NCBI GenBank assembly: GCA_037176705.1
Contig: JBAWUJ010000129.1
Location: 99,838 to 163,837 of the forward strand
Direction: 5' to 3'
Length of the DNA stretch: 64,000 nucleotides
From: Molossus alvarezi
Taxonomy: Eukaryota; Chordata; Mammalia; Chiroptera; Molossidae
The notes beneath the pieces were generated by a model. The model searched no databases. It worked only from the letters and a program-made list of their open reading frames with translations, and was not told where the DNA came from. Shown here in pieces: positions 34,307-48,700 of the stretch (positions within the stretch are counted from its first letter, which is position 1; the number at the start of each line of letters is the position of its first letter). A program made the position numbers and the translations under genes.

Positions 34307-37300
34307 CCTAGATGCCAGTGAACTGTGTGTTCTTAAAAGGGTTCAGATCTGAGGTCGTAGGTGATGTTTATATTTACTACCCTGCAATGAGAACCTAGAA
34401 ACAAGTCAGGACATCAAAAATCCCTCTCTTTGAAAGTCAGGGAGTTCCTGCATGTGTCAGAGAGGGTCCCCTATTTGTCTCCTGGCCTTCCACAGAATTC
34501 ACCCCAGGACCTGAGGTGTAATCTTTGAGTCTGATGAGTTTTTTGAGTCATTCTTTGTTGTTGCTGGTGCTGGTGCTGGTGCTGGTGCTGGTGCTGGTGC
34601 TGGTGCGGGTCCTGGTGTTGGTGGTGCTTCTGCTGCAGCTGCTGCTGCCGCTGCTGCCGCTGCTGGTGCTGCTGCTGCTGCTGTTGCTGGTTCTTCAGTT
34701 AATCCTCACCCGAGGGTATTTCCTTGATTTGCAGTTGGACACTGAAATGGCAGGATAATTCTGGGAGAAGAGGAACGGAGAAACCGAGGCAGGAAAGTTA
34801 AACAGAGCCAAAGAGCTTTGCGGGACGTGTTTAGCAGGGCCTTGTCTTGAGAACCAGGCCAACAGACTCTATTTGTCACAGAAGTGTGCAGCAGAGGAGG
34901 GGGCACGGAAGGGGAGAGGGGGAGAATTCAGACACCACTCATCCTGAAGTTGTTGGGACAGCAGGGAGGGAGGGAGGGAGAGAGGAAGGAGGAAAGAAGA
35001 GTGTAAAGGAATGGACCAAGCAACCAAGCAACCAAGCGACAAAAGAGGCAGGTCCTTCCCAGGAATAGACCAAAGAAAAGGGGAGACTTTTGGAGTCCAA
35101 CTGCACCAGGAATATCTAGGCGAGGAACTCAAACACAAAAACTTCCAGACAGAAGGGGATGTGAGGCAGAAAAGGCTCTTTAGATGAGCTGACAGCCTGC
35201 CTGTGCTTCCTAGGCCAGACGCGTAGGTGGGCTCGCTCCGTTTCCGTAATAAATGTGCATGAGTTCAGGTTGTGCTCCATTCACTTGCACTCACGTTGCA
35301 ATAAATTCACGGAGCGAGCGGAAAGCAGATGTTATGTGCAGTGTCTCCTCCACCTCCTTCCCCATGAGAACACAAAGATCCAGTCTGGGGACAGCCCTCT
35401 GCCGGTGATTCAGGGGATCGTCCAGTCACACCTCTCTGGTGTCTGTGAGCGGCGGTGCAGGTCCCATTTTCATCACAGGCGGCCTTTGAGAGGGAGTGGG
35501 AGGGGGGCAGGGGGTATGGTCAAGTGGGAGGGCAGGAGGGAGCGGGAAGAGGGAACTCTGCAACACCTCATGAGTTTATTCTCTTTGGCTTTCCCCACAC
35601 ACTCACTGCTTCAAGAAGCAATGTGGAGTCACACCAAGATTCCCCACGGGAGAACAGGAAGGAGGGGTTGACGGCAGGCAAGTTTCCTTAGTAGGCCTCC
35701 TCCTCGCCCAGCCGCACCACTTGCCCTTGGCAGAGATTCCAGCGCCAGGCAAGGGGAGGAGTGGGGGCGAAAGCTTCACAGTGCCCAAAGGGTAGGGCCC
35801 CCGGCCCATGGGAAGCTGGAGGCAGGCGGGCCGAGCAGTAGAGGGGTGTCCCGTGGAACACATCTGCCGCTTTTCCATCGGACTGGAGCTTGGTGGGTTG
35901 TCGGGGCGGCGGCCCAAACACACGGGTGGAGGGGGGCGCTCGCCTAGGGCGGGACTTTTGGGGGGGTTGCCCCGCCGGCTCGGGGCCCGCCGCCACAGGA
36001 GTGGTTCGCGGTGTCCTGCCAGGAATCCCTCCGTCACCCTCTTCAGTCCACCAAACCCCCTTTTTGTCTGGGAAAAGTGGACATGTGTAAAGAGGAGAAG
36101 CAAACGGACGACACAGCTCGGAGAGGCCGATTCACGTGGATTTTGTTTCCACGCGACACAGGTGTCAAGAAGTAAGTGTAAGGGATGAGGCCCCCACCTG
36201 CATTTCTCAGACCCGTGAAAGTAGTTTTCATGGCAGGTACTGCCGCGTGTCATTTGCCCCTACCCTGCTCCTACACACCGCCTTCCTTTTCCCCGGGGCG
36301 CAGGTGTGCTGCTAATTGCCACCATTCAGGGCGGCCGCGGCCCCGCCCCCTTCGCCCCGCCCCCGTCCTGACGGCCCATCCCCCTGTGCGCCGACCCGGC
36401 CAGCTGTCAACCTCCTCTGTGCGGAGCTTATCACAGCCGCCACCGGGCAGGTGCTGCGCGATTGCCACACGTCACAGTGAGGCCAGCCGGATCGCATCGC
36501 ATCACATCGCATCGCATCGCATCCTGGCTAACGGGGCCACGGAGACGCGCGGCCCAGCGCTCGGGAGCCCGGGCTCGTGGTCGATTCACGGCAGCGGGAG
36601 GGTGCTTGGGACACTTGTCTTCTCTCCTCTGTTCTCTGCTTCTCTCTCTCTCGCTCGCTCTCTCTCTCTGTGTCTCTCTCTCCCGCCCCGCCCCCGTCTC
36701 CCTCTCCTCCTCTCTCTCACCCCCCTAGTCTCATAGAGCTCTCCTGTCTTGCAGGACAGGGAATTTCGCGGAGTCGTGGAAGGGACTGCTCCCCTAGGCC
36801 CCTCCTGTGCCGAGGAAGGTCAGGCGGGCAAGCGGATCCCCGGGCGGATTTGGGGATTTCCTCGGAGCGAGGAGGCAGCTTCTCTGTGCGATCTCGGTTC
36901 CGGCGGAGGACACCTGCTGCGGGCAGCGAAGCCGGACCCCGGTGGCCTGGGGTTTGGGCCGGCGCCGCCGGTACGTCAACCATCCACAGGAGTGGAAACG
37001 GTCCTGGTGCACACTGCAACTGTTTTCAGAGAGGTAGGGACTGTCGTGTCTTAGGTCAAATAAGTACTTTTGAAACATAAGTCCATCAAATCAACGTGTT
37101 CATAGTTATTGCCTGATCCGCCCGCGCCCGCCCAGCCCCCAGCACACCAGGCCAACCCCAGCCGGCCTCGCCCCCCCCACCCTGACACACACACACAAGC
37201 ACCCCCACGGACACGCACACCGCCCCGCCCCCCCACACACACACTGACACAGCAGCGCCCAGTCACGGCCCGTTAGAGATCCGGTCCACTGGTGGACCCG

Positions 37301-40022
37301 GTCGCTGTCCGTTGCAGCGGCCAAGTCCGGTGCCGGGCAACCTGTCTCTCCGGTCGCCCAGGCAACCGGCGCGGTCTCGCGTCCCCCGCAAGTCGTCCTC
37401 GCTCGTTCGGTGCCTCGATCGCGTGACCGCGGTTCTGCGGGCAGACCCGGAAGCGGGCCGGAGAGAGGCACACACGCACAGACACTCCCTCCCTCCCTCG
37501 CACACAGACACACACGGGCCTCCACACCTCCCTCGCTCCCTCCCCCCCTCCCCCCCTTGGCCTCTGGCCAAATACAAATACAGAATCAGTCAATAAAACA
37601 TTTCAATATCGCCGTGCTCTCGTCCTGTTCACGGGCTTTGCGTCAGTCTGCGGCGGCGGCGGCCCGGGCAGAGACCCTGAGAGGGCCGAGGAGATCTCCC
37701 CCTCCCTTTCGACCTGGAGAATGTTCAGTGGGCTGGCGAGGGAAGAGCGGCTGCCAGCCGCCGAGCCGGCCCGCGCGGTTTGTTTCTCACGGAAGGCTTC
37801 CGGGCCCGTGAGGAGGGAGACGATCTGGTGGGAGACCTAAGAGTGTAGTGAGACATCAGGAGGGATACCTCGACTGGGAACATCCTCCCTGAGGAGCAAG
37901 GGGTTCCCTTCCCACCCCGGGCCCCCACCCAGCTCAGGATCCCAGTACCAGGAAGAGACGTCCCCATCCCTTGTGGCTGTGCAAACCACCGGGGATCGAG
38001 GTCCAGGCTGAGGCTGCCGGGGTCCCAGGCAGTTCCTTTGAAAGGGCCTGCCCACGCACGGAGCTCCGGGGACCCTCTTTCTGCGGGCTGCAGAGTGGGG
38101 GTGGGTGGCAGGGAGGGACAGCGGCAGCTTGAAAGGCACCAGAGACATCCCTGGGAAGAACTGAGTCAGTCCTTTGGCATTGGGGTGAGAGCTGGAGGGG
38201 CAGCTTTGTCCCAGGCACACGTGCTGGTGGAGGCTGCTGTTCCATGGGTGAGCCCTTCCCTGGCGGGGCAGGCAGCCCGGTGGGCGGGCGCGCACCGTCC
38301 CTGGGACTCTGGTGACCTAGCACCCACTGTCTGGGCCACCCTGGTGATTGCCTGAGGCCCCGCCCCACGGCACATTCAGGCCCACCCAAGCGGTGTCCAT
38401 TGATTTTTCCCTAGGATTGGCCTGTCTTGGCTCCCGCTTCACGAGGTCCTAAATTCTCTGAAACCAACAACACCTGGCCTCAGCGAGCCCCATACCTCCT
38501 CTGGCTCACTGGCCCCAGGCCTGGCAGTAGTAGCAGCCAGCGTTGGGCCCCAGCTTGACATTGCCTAGGCACCTCCAAGACCAGCACAGAAGGCAGCCAT
38601 GTGTAGATCGCTTTGTAGCTTATGTCTGGTGGCCCCGGGGAGAACACACAGGGGCAGTGGCTGACCTCGCCCCGGAGCCAGCCTAGAAGAGTTGGCCTTT
38701 CCTTTGCTCCTTTTCCCTTCAGAATATTACAATGGCATCCGCAGTACCTGGAGGTGGGTCTTTGTGCTTCTTTCTCAATAGGCTGTACGTATGTGTTCTT
38801 TTTCTTGCTTCTCTCTTTCCTCCCTCCCTCCCTCCCTCTCTGGCTAGAGCCCTTTGGGGCTCAGGGCAAGACTGAGGAAGTTGTACAGAGAGCTCCCACA
38901 TGCCCACGGCCCTGTAGTCCCTGCTCTTTCTTCCCCAAGTCACACACGGGCAGGCACGCAGGCACCCAATGCGTGAATTTTCTGAGGCCCAGAGGCCTGC
39001 TGCAGAACTTAGGATGAAAACCCTACCCTGCTCTTTTCCAGAAAGACAGGCATGGGCCTAAGCAAGGTGGCCTGGCCTGGGCTGGGCCTGGGGAGTGGGG
39101 GTGGGGTTAGGGGGTGGGAAGGGAAGGCCAGGGCCACTTATTCCAAGGGAACAGCAATGGCTTGATTCAAATGCAGAGAGCCTGGGACTTTGCCTGAGGC
39201 TTCTACAACTCCCCCACACTTAGGCCACTGATTCCAAGCTGCAGGAAGGGAGCAGGGTCAGTCTGGAGCTGAAAGAGTTCGCCTCCATGTGCCAAAGCCG
39301 AAAACTGCCCTCCACCCTCTGAGAAAGGGCAGGGTGTGGGTGGGGGTGAGGTGGCGGTTGGGTGGTGGTGGTGGTGGTGGTGAGCGGTGGCGGTTTAGGG
39401 GTGCAAGTGCAGGGCATCCAAGGAGAAGTTAAAGAGTCCATCTCGGCGTCATAGATTCCCCAGGCCAAACGCCGGTGTGGAGTGATGAGGGTCCAGGGAG
39501 GCCTGGTAGGGGATGAATGGACTCAGTAACCCTGTGTCTCGGTAACAACAAGCACACTCGTACTGAAACACTGTGCTCCAGCTGACGATTTTGGTAACTC
39601 ACCTTTAGGTACCCTTCACATGGATGGATGGAGAGATGGTTGGGTGGGTGGGTGGATGGATGGATGGTGAGCACTGAACTGGACAGACAGGACACACCGA
39701 TCCTCCCTCCGACCACCGATTTCCAAGGGTAGGTCCGGGCCTAGGACATGGGCAACCCCCCATCAAGTGAATTTAGTTAACACCTTTGTAATTTGGACCA
39801 TCAGTGAGTTTAGTGTAGGTCTCTGGGTCTGTGAGGCCACTACACAGGCCTCCCCTGAGCTCGCCTGTGTTCCTATGTGTATGTGGCCCCTGCTACGCGC
39901 ACACGCGCGCACACACACGGTACTCTCCTCCGGAGAGCCCTGACTCCTAAGTCGTGATCCAGGGGTTGTTTGAAACATCACCCCAAAGGAGTGGACCCCA
40001 GGAGGGGGATGTGAACATATGT
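34307..40022 (+). repeat. Monomer copy 7 (5716 bp), right end like copy 1
   Basis: TGGTGC n=7 and the right-hand haplotype through 3684 and 4362, but its last ~1.3 kb carries 4431 G, 5141 A and 5233 T. That combination is otherwise seen only in copy 1. The switch lies between 4362 and 4431 (window 38672-38741) and looks like an exchange or gene-conversion boundary. The CpG-rich core is 35882-37810. Confidence 0.97.
34565..34606 (+). repeat. TGGTGC minisatellite, n=7 (copy 7)
   Basis: Seven hexamers. Confidence 0.97.
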
Positions 40023-43000
40023 CCTAGATGCCAGTGAACTGTGTGTTCTTAAAAGGGTTCAGATCTGAGGTCGTAGGTGATGTTTATATTTACTACCCTG
40101 CAATGAGAACCTAGAAACAAGTCAGGACATCAAAAATCCCTCTCTTTGAAAGTCAGGGAGTTCCTGCATGTGTCAGAGAGGGTCCCCTATTTGTCTCCTG
40201 GCCTTCCACAGAATTCACCCCAGGACCTGAGGTGTAATCTTTGAGTCTGATGAGTTTTTTGAGTCATTCTTTGTTGTTGCTGGTGCTGGTGCTGGTGCTG
40301 GTGCTGGTGCTGGTGCTGGTGCTGGTGCGGGTCCTGGTGTTGGTGGTGCTTCTGCTGCAGCTGCTGCTGCCGCTGCTGCCGCTGCTGGTGCTGCTGCTGC
40401 TGCTGTTGCTGGTTCTTCAGTTAATCCTCACCCGAGGGTATTTCCTTGATTTGCAGTTGGACACTGAAATGGCAGGATAATTCTGGGAGAAGAGGAACGG
40501 AGAAACCGAGGCAGGAAAGTTAAACAGAGCCAAAGAGCTTTGCGGGACGTGTTTAGCAGGGCCTTGTCTTGAGAACCAGGCCAACAGACTCTATTTGTCA
40601 CAGAAGTGTGCAGCAGAGGAGGGGGCACGGAAGGGGAGAGGGGGAGAATTCAGACACCACTCATCCTGAAGTTGTTGGGACAGCAGGGAGGGAGGGAGGG
40701 AGAGAGGAAGGAGGAAAGAAGAGTGTAAAGGAATGGACCAAGCAACCAAGCAACCAAGCGACAAAAGAGGCAGGTCCTTCCCAGGAATAGACCAAAGAAA
40801 AGGGGAGACTTTTGGAGTCCAACTGCACCAGGAATATCTAGGCGAGGAACTCAAACACAAAAACTTCCAGACAGAAGGGGATGTGAGGCAGAAAAGGCTC
40901 TTTAGATGAGCTGACAGCCTGCCTGTGCTTCCTAGGCCAGACGCGTAGGTGGGCTCGCTCCGTTTCCGTAATAAATGTGCATGAGTTCAGGTTGTGCTCC
41001 ATTCACTTGCACTCACGTTGCAATAAATTCACGGAGCGAGCGGAAAGCAGATGTTATGTGCAGTGTCTCCTCCACCTCCTTCCCCATGAGAACACAAAGA
41101 TCCAGTCTGGGGACAGCCCTCTGCCGGTGATTCAGGGGATCGTCCAGTCACACCTCTCTGGTGTCTGTGAGCGGCGGTGCAGGTCCCATTTTCATCACAG
41201 GCGGCCTTTGAGAGGGAGTGGGAGGGGGGCAGGGGGTATGGTCAAGTGGGAGGGCAGGAGGGAGCGGGAAGAGGGAACTCTGCAACACCTCATGAGTTTA
41301 TTCTCTTTGGCTTTCCCCACACACTCACTGCTTCAAGAAGCAATGTGGAGTCACACCAAGATTCCCCACGGGAGAACAGGAAGGAGGGGTTGACGGCAGG
41401 CAAGTTTCCTTAGTAGGCCTCCTCCTCGCCCAGCCGCACCACTTGCCCTTGGCAGAGATTCCAGCGCCAGGCAAGGGGAGGAGTGGGGGCGAAAGCTTCA
41501 CAGTGCCCAAAGGGTAGGGCCCCCGGCCCATGGGAAGCTGGAGGCAGGCGGGCCGAGCAGTAGAGGGGTGTCCCGTGGAACACATCTGCCGCTTTTCCAT
41601 CGGACTGGAGCTTGGTGGGTTGTCGGGGCGGCGGCCCAAACACACGGGTGGAGGGGGGCGCTCGCCTAGGGCGGGACTTTTGGGGGGGTTGCCCCGCCGG
41701 CTCGGGGCCCGCCGCCACAGGAGTGGTTCGCGGTGTCCTGCCAGGAATCCCTCCGTCACCCTCTTCAGTCCACCAAACCCCCTTTTTGTCTGGGAAAAGT
41801 GGACATGTGTAAAGAGGAGAAGCAAACGGACGACACAGCTCGGAGAGGCCGATTCACGTGGATTTTGTTTCCACGCGACACAGGTGTCAAGAAGTAAGTG
41901 TAAGGGATGAGGCCCCCACCTGCATTTCTCAGACCCGTGAAAGTAGTTTTCATGGCAGGTACTGCCGCGTGTCATTTGCCCCTACCCTGCTCCTACACAC
42001 CGCCTTCCTTTTCCCCGGGGCGCAGGTGTGCTGCTAATTGCCACCATTCAGGGCGGCCGCGGCCCCGCCCCCTTCGCCCCGCCCCCGTCCTGACGGCCCA
42101 TCCCCCTGTGCGCGGACCCGGCCAGCTGTCAACCTCCTCTGTGCGGAGCTTATCACAGCCGCCACCGGGCAGGTGCTGCGCGATTGCCACACGTCACAGT
42201 GAGGCCAGCCGGATCGCATCGCATCACATCGCATCGCATCGCATCCTGGCTAACGGGGCCACGGAGACGCGCGGCCCAGCGCTCGGGAGCCCGGGCTCGT
42301 GGTCGATTCACGGCAGCGGGAGGGTGCTTGGGACACTTGTCTTCTCTCCTCTGTTCTCTGCTTCTCTCTCTCTCGCTCGCTCTCTCTCTCTGTGTCTCTC
42401 TCTCCCGCCCCGCCCCCGTCTCCCTCTCCTCCTCTCTCTCACCCCCCTAGTCTCATAGAGCTCTCCTGTCTTGCAGGACAGGGAATTTCGCGGAGTCGTG
42501 GAAGGGACTGCTCCCCTAGGCCCCTCCTGTGCCGAGGAAGGTCAGGCGGGCAAGCGGATCCCCGGGCGGATTTGGGGATTTCCTCGGAGCGAGGAGGCAG
42601 CTTCTCTGTGCGATCTCGGTTCCGGCGGAGGACACCTGCTGCGGGCAGCGAAGCCGGACCCCGGTGGCCTGGGGTTTGGGCCGGCGCCGCCGGTACGTCA
42701 ACCATCCACAGGAGTGGAAACGGTCCTGGTGCACACTGCAACTGTTTTCAGAGAGGTAGGGACTGTCGTGTCTTAGGTCAAATAAGTACTTTTGAAACAT
42801 AAGTCCATCAAATCAACGTGTTCATAGTTATTGCCTGATCCGCCCGCGCCCGCCCAGCCCCCAGCACACCAGGCCAACCCCAGCCGGCCTCGCCCCCCCC
42901 ACCCTGACACACACACACACGCACCCCCACGGACACGCACACCGCCCCGCCCCCCCCCACACACACTGACACAGCAGCGCCCAGTCACGGCCCGTTAGAG

Positions 43001-45744
43001 ATCCGGTCCACTGGTGGACCCGGTCGCTGTCCGTTGCAGCGGCCAAGTCCGGTGCCGGGCAACCTGTCTCTCCGGTCGCCCAGGCAACCGGCGCGGTCTC
43101 GCGTCCCCCGCAAGTCGTCCTCGCTCGTTCGGTGCCTCGATCGCGTGACCGCGGTTCTGCGGGCAGACCCGGAAGCGGGCCGGAGAGAGGCACACACGCA
43201 CAGACACTCCCTCCCTCCCTCGCACACAGACACACACGGGCCTCCACACCTCCCTCGCTCCCTCCCCCCCTCCCCCCCTTGGCCTCTGGCCAAATACAAA
43301 TACAGAATCAGTCAATAAAACATTTCAATATCGCCGTGCTCTCGTCCTGTTCACGGGCTTTGCGTCAGTCTGCGGCGGCGGCGGCCCGGGCAGAGACCCT
43401 GAGAGGGCCGAGGAGATCTCCCCCTCCCTTTCGACCTGGAGAATGTTCAGTGGGCTGGCGAGGGAAGAGCGGCTGCCAGCCGCCGAGCCGGCCCGCGCGG
43501 TTTGTTTCTCACGGAAGGCTTCCGGGCCCGTGAGGAGGGAGACGATCTGGTGGGAGACCTAAGAGTGTAGTGAGACATCAGGAGGGATACCTCGACTGGG
43601 AACATCCTCCCTGAGGAGCAAGGGGTTCCCTTCCCACCCCGGGCCCCCACCCAGCTCAGGATCCCAGTACCAGGAAGAGACGTCCCCATCCCTTGTGGCT
43701 GTGCAAACCACCGGGGATCGAGGTCCAGGCTGAGGCTGCCGGGGTCCCAGGCAGTTCCTTTGAAAGGGCCTGCCCACGCACGGAGCTCCGGGGACCCTCT
43801 TTCTGCGGGCTGCAGAGTGGGGGTGGGTGGCAGGGAGGGACAGCGGCAGCTTGAAAGGCACCAGAGACATCCCTGGGAAGAACTGAGTCAGTCCTTTGGC
43901 ATTGGGGTGAGAGCTGGAGGGGCAGCTTTGTCCCAGGCACACGTGCTGGTGGAGGCTGCTGTTCCATGGGTGAGCCCTTCCCTGGCGGGGCAGGCAGCCC
44001 GGTGGGCGGGCGCGCACCGTCCCTGGGACTCTGGTGACCTAGCACCCACTGTCTGGGCCACCCTGGTGATTGCCTGAGGCCCCGCCCCACGGCACATTCA
44101 GGCCCACCCAAGCGGTGTCCATTGATTTTTCCCTAGGATTGGCCTGTCTTGGCTCCCGCTTCACGAGGTCCTAAATTCTCTGAAACCAACAACACCTGGC
44201 CTCAGCGAGCCCCATACCTCCTCTGGCTCACTGGCCCCAGGCCTGGCAGTAGTAGCAGCCAGCGTTGGGCCCCAGCTTGACATTGCCTAGGCACCTCCAA
44301 GACCAGCACAGAAGGCAGCCATGTGTAGATCGCTTTGTAGCTTATGTCTGGTGGCCCCGGGGAGAACACACAGGGGCAGTGGCTGACCTCGCCCCGGAGC
44401 CAGCCTAGAAGAGTTGGCCTTTCCTTTGCTCCTTTTCCCTTCAGAATATTACAATGGCATCCTCAGTACCTGGAGGTGGGTCTTTGTGCTTCTTTCTCAA
44501 TAGGCTGTACGTATGTGTTCTTTTTCTTGCTTCTCTCTTTCCTCCCTCCCTCCCTCCCTCTCTGGCTAGAGCCCTTTGGGGCTCAGGGCAAGACTGAGGA
44601 AGTTGTACAGAGAGCTCCCACATGCCCACGGCCCTGTAGTCCCTGCTCTTTCTTCCCCAAGTCACACACGGGCAGGCACGCAGGCACCCAATGCGTGAAT
44701 TTTCTGAGGCCCAGAGGCCTGCTGCAGAACTTAGGATGAAAACCCTACCCTGCTCTTTTCCAGAAAGACAGGCATGGGCCTAAGCAAGGTGGCCTGGCCT
44801 GGGCTGGGCCTGGGGAGTGGGGGTGGGGTTAGGGGGTGGGAAGGGAAGGCCAGGGCCACTTATTCCAAGGGAACAGCAATGGCTTGATTCAAATGCAGAG
44901 AGCCTGGGACTTTGCCTGAGGCTTCTACAACTCCCCCACACTTAGGCCACTGATTCCAAGCTGCAGGAAGGGAGCAGGGTCAGTCTGGAGCTGAAAGAGT
45001 TCGCCTCCATGTGCCAAAGCCGAAAACTGCCCTCCACCCTCTGAGAAAGGGCAGGGTGTGGGTGGGGGTGAGGTGGCGGTTGGGTGGTGGTGGTGGTGGT
45101 GGTGAGCGGTGGCGGTTTAGGGGTGCAAGTGCAGGGCATCCAAGGAGAAGTTAAAGAGTCCATCTCGGCGTCTTAGATTCCCCAGGCCAAACGCCGGTGT
45201 GGAGTGATGAGGGTCCAGGGAGGCCTGGTAGGGGATGAATGGACTCAGTAACCCTGTGTCTCGGGAACAACAAGCACACTCGTACTGAAACACTGTGCTC
45301 CAGCTGACGATTTTGGTAACTCACCTTTAGGTACCCTTCACATGGATGGATGGAGAGATGGTTGGGTGGGTGGGTGGATGGATGGATGGTGAGCACTGAA
45401 CTGGACAGACAGGACACACCGATCCTCCCTCCGACCACCGATTTCCAAGGGTAGGTCCGGGCCTAGGACATGGGCAACCCCCCATCAAGTGAATTTAGTT
45501 AACACCTTTGTAATTTGGACCATCAGTGAGTTTAGTGTAGGTCTCTGGGTCTGTGAGGCCACTACACAGGCCTCCCCTGAGCTCGCCTGTGTTCCTATGT
45601 GTATGTGGCCCCTGCTACGCGCACACGCGCGCACACACACGGTACTCTCCTCCGGAGAGCCCTGACTCCTAAGTCGTGATCCAGGGGTTGTTTGAAACAT
45701 CACCCCAAAGGAGTGGACCCCAGGAGGGGGATGTGAACATATGT
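40023..45744 (+). repeat. Monomer copy 8 (5722 bp), mosaic
   Basis: TGGTGC n=8; 672 G; 2080 G (shared with copy 6 only); 2888 C (shared with copies 1-3); 2925 C with a nine-C run (shared with copy 1 only); then 3684 G, 4431 T, 5141 T. The mixture of alleles from distant copies within about 1 kb marks it as a mosaic. The CpG-rich core is 41604-43532. Confidence 0.97.
40281..40328 (+). repeat. TGGTGC minisatellite, n=8 (copy 8)
   Basis: Eight hexamers; the count returns to 8 here, restarting the 8-8-8-7-7 series. Confidence 0.97.
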
Positions 45745-48700
45745 CCTAGATGCCAGTGAACTGTGTGTTCTTAAAAGGGTTCAGATCTGAGGTCGTAGGT
45801 GATGTTTATATTTACTACCCTGCAATGAGAACCTAGAAACAAGTCAGGACATCAAAAATCCCTCTCTTTGAAAGTCAGGGAGTTCCTGCATGTGTCAGAG
45901 AGGGTCCCCTATTTGTCTCCTGGCCTTCCACAGAATTCACCCCAGGACCTGAGGTGTAATCTTTGAGTCTGATGAGTTTTTTGAGTCATTCTTTGTTGTT
46001 GCTGGTGCTGGTGCTGGTGCTGGTGCTGGTGCTGGTGCTGGTGCTGGTGCGGGTCCTGGTGTTGGTGGTGCTTCTGCTGCAGCTGCTGCTGCCGCTGCTG
46101 CCGCTGCTGGTGCTGCTGCTGCTGCTGTTGCTGGTTCTTCAGTTAATCCTCACCCGAGGGTATTTCCTTGATTTGCAGTTGGACACTGAAATGGCAGGAT
46201 AATTCTGGGAGAAGAGGAACGGAGAAACCGAGGCAGGAAAGTTAAACAGAGCCAAAGAGCTTTGCGGGACGTGTTTAGCAGGGCCTTGTCTTGAGAACCA
46301 GGCCAACAGACTCTATTTGTCACAGAAGTGTGCAGCAGAGGAGGGGGCACGGAAGGGGAGAGGGGGAGAATTCAGACACCACTCATCCTGAAGTTGTTGG
46401 GACAGCAGGGAGGGAGGGAGGGAGAGACGAAGGAGGAAAGAAGAGTGTAAAGGAATGGACCAAGCAACCAAGCAACCAAGCGACAAAAGAGGCAGGTCCT
46501 TCCCAGGAATAGACCAAAGAAAAGGGGAGACTTTTGGAGTCCAACTGCACCAGGAATATCTAGGCGAGGAACTCAAACACAAAAACTTCCAGACAGAAGG
46601 GGATGTGAGGCAGAAAAGGCTCTTTAGATGAGCTGACAGCCTGCCTGTGCTTCCTAGGCCAGACGCGTAGGTGGGCTCGCTCCGTTTCCGTAATAAATGT
46701 GCATGAGTTCAGGTTGTGCTCCATTCACTTGCACTCACGTTGCAATAAATTCACGGAGCGAGCGGAAAGCAGATGTTATGTGCAGTGTCTCCTCCACCTC
46801 CTTCCCCATGAGAACACAAAGATCCAGTCTGGGGACAGCCCTCTGCCGGTGATTCAGGGGATCGTCCAGTCACACCTCTCTGGTGTCTGTGAGCGGCGGT
46901 GCAGGTCCCATTTTCATCACAGGCGGCCTTTGAGAGGGAGTGGGAGGGGGGCAGGGGGTATGGTCAAGTGGGAGGGCAGGAGGGAGCGGGAAGAGGGAAC
47001 TCTGCAACACCTCATGAGTTTATTCTCTTTGGCTTTCCCCACACACTCACTGCTTCAAGAAGCAATGTGGAGTCACACCAAGATTCCCCACGGGAGAACA
47101 GGAAGGAGGGGTTGACGGCAGGCAAGTTTCCTTAGTAGGCCTCCTCCTCGCCCAGCCGCACCACTTGCCCTTGGCAGAGATTCCAGCGCCAGGCAAGGGG
47201 AGGAGTGGGGGCGAAAGCTTCACAGTGCCCAAAGGGTAGGGCCCCCGGCCCATGGGAAGCTGGAGGCAGGCGGGCCGAGCAGTAGAGGGGTGTCCCGTGG
47301 AACACATCTGCCGCTTTTCCATCGGACTGGAGCTTGGTGGGTTGTCGGGGCGGCGGCCCAAACACACGGGTGGAGGGGGGCGCTCGCCTAGGGCGGGACT
47401 TTTGGGGGGGTTGCCCCGCCGGCTCGGGGCCCGCCGCCACAGGAGTGGTTCGCGGTGTCCTGCCAGGAATCCCTCCGTCACCCTCTTCAGTCCACCAAAC
47501 CCCCTTTTTGTCTGGGAAAAGTGGACATGTGTAAAGAGGAGAAGCAAACGGACGACACAGCTCGGAGAGGCCGATTCACGTGGATTTTGTTTCCACGCGA
47601 CACAGGTGTCAAGAAGTAAGTGTAAGGGATGAGGCCCCCACCTGCATTTCTCAGACCCGTGAAAGTAGTTTTCATGGCAGGTACTGCCGCGTGTCATTTG
47701 CCCCTACCCTGCTCCTACACACCGCCTTCCTTTTCCCCGGGGCGCAGGTGTGCTGCTAATTGCCACCATTCAGGGCGGCCGCGGCCCCGCCCCCTTCGCC
47801 CCGCCCCCGTCCTGACGGCCCATCCCCCTGTGCGCCGACCCGGCCAGCTGTCAACCTCCTCTGTGCGGAGCTTATCACAGCCGCCACCGGGCAGGTGCTG
47901 CGCGATTGCCACACGTCACAGTGAGGCCAGCCGGATCGCATCGCATCACATCGCATCGCATCGCATCCTGGCTAACGGGGCCACGGAGACGCGCGGCCCA
48001 GCGCTCGGGAGCCCGGGCTCGTGGTCGATTCACGGCAGCGGGAGGGTGCTTGGGACACTTGTCTTCTCTCCTCTGTTCTCTGCTTCTCTCTCTCTCGCTC
48101 GCTCTCTCTCTCTGTGTCTCTCTCTCCCGCCCCGCCCCCGTCTCCCTCTCCTCCTCTCTCTCACCCCCCTAGTCTCATAGAGCTCTCCTGTCTTGCAGGA
48201 CAGGGAATTTCGCGGAGTCGTGGAAGGGACTGCTCCCCTAGGCCCCTCCTGTGCCGAGGAAGGTCAGGCGGGCAAGCGGATCCCCGGGCGGATTTGGGGA
48301 TTTCCTCGGAGCGAGGAGGCAGCTTCTCTGTGCGATCTCGGTTCCGGCGGAGGACACCTGCTGCGGGCAGCGAAGCCGGACCCCGGTGGCCTGGGGTTTG
48401 GGCCGGCGCCGCCGGTACGTCAACCATCCACAGGAGTGGAAACGGTCCTGGTGCACACTGCAACTGTTTTCAGAGAGGTAGGGACTGTCGTGTCTTAGGT
48501 CAAATAAGTACTTTTGAAACATAAGTCCATCAAATCAACGTGTTCATAGTTATTGCCTGATCCGCCCGCGCCCGCCCAGCCCCCAGCACACCAGGCCAAC
48601 CCCAGCCGGCCTCGCCCCCCCCACCCTGACACACACACACAAGCACCCCCACGGACACGCACACCGCCCCGCCCCCCCACACACACACTGACACAGCAGC

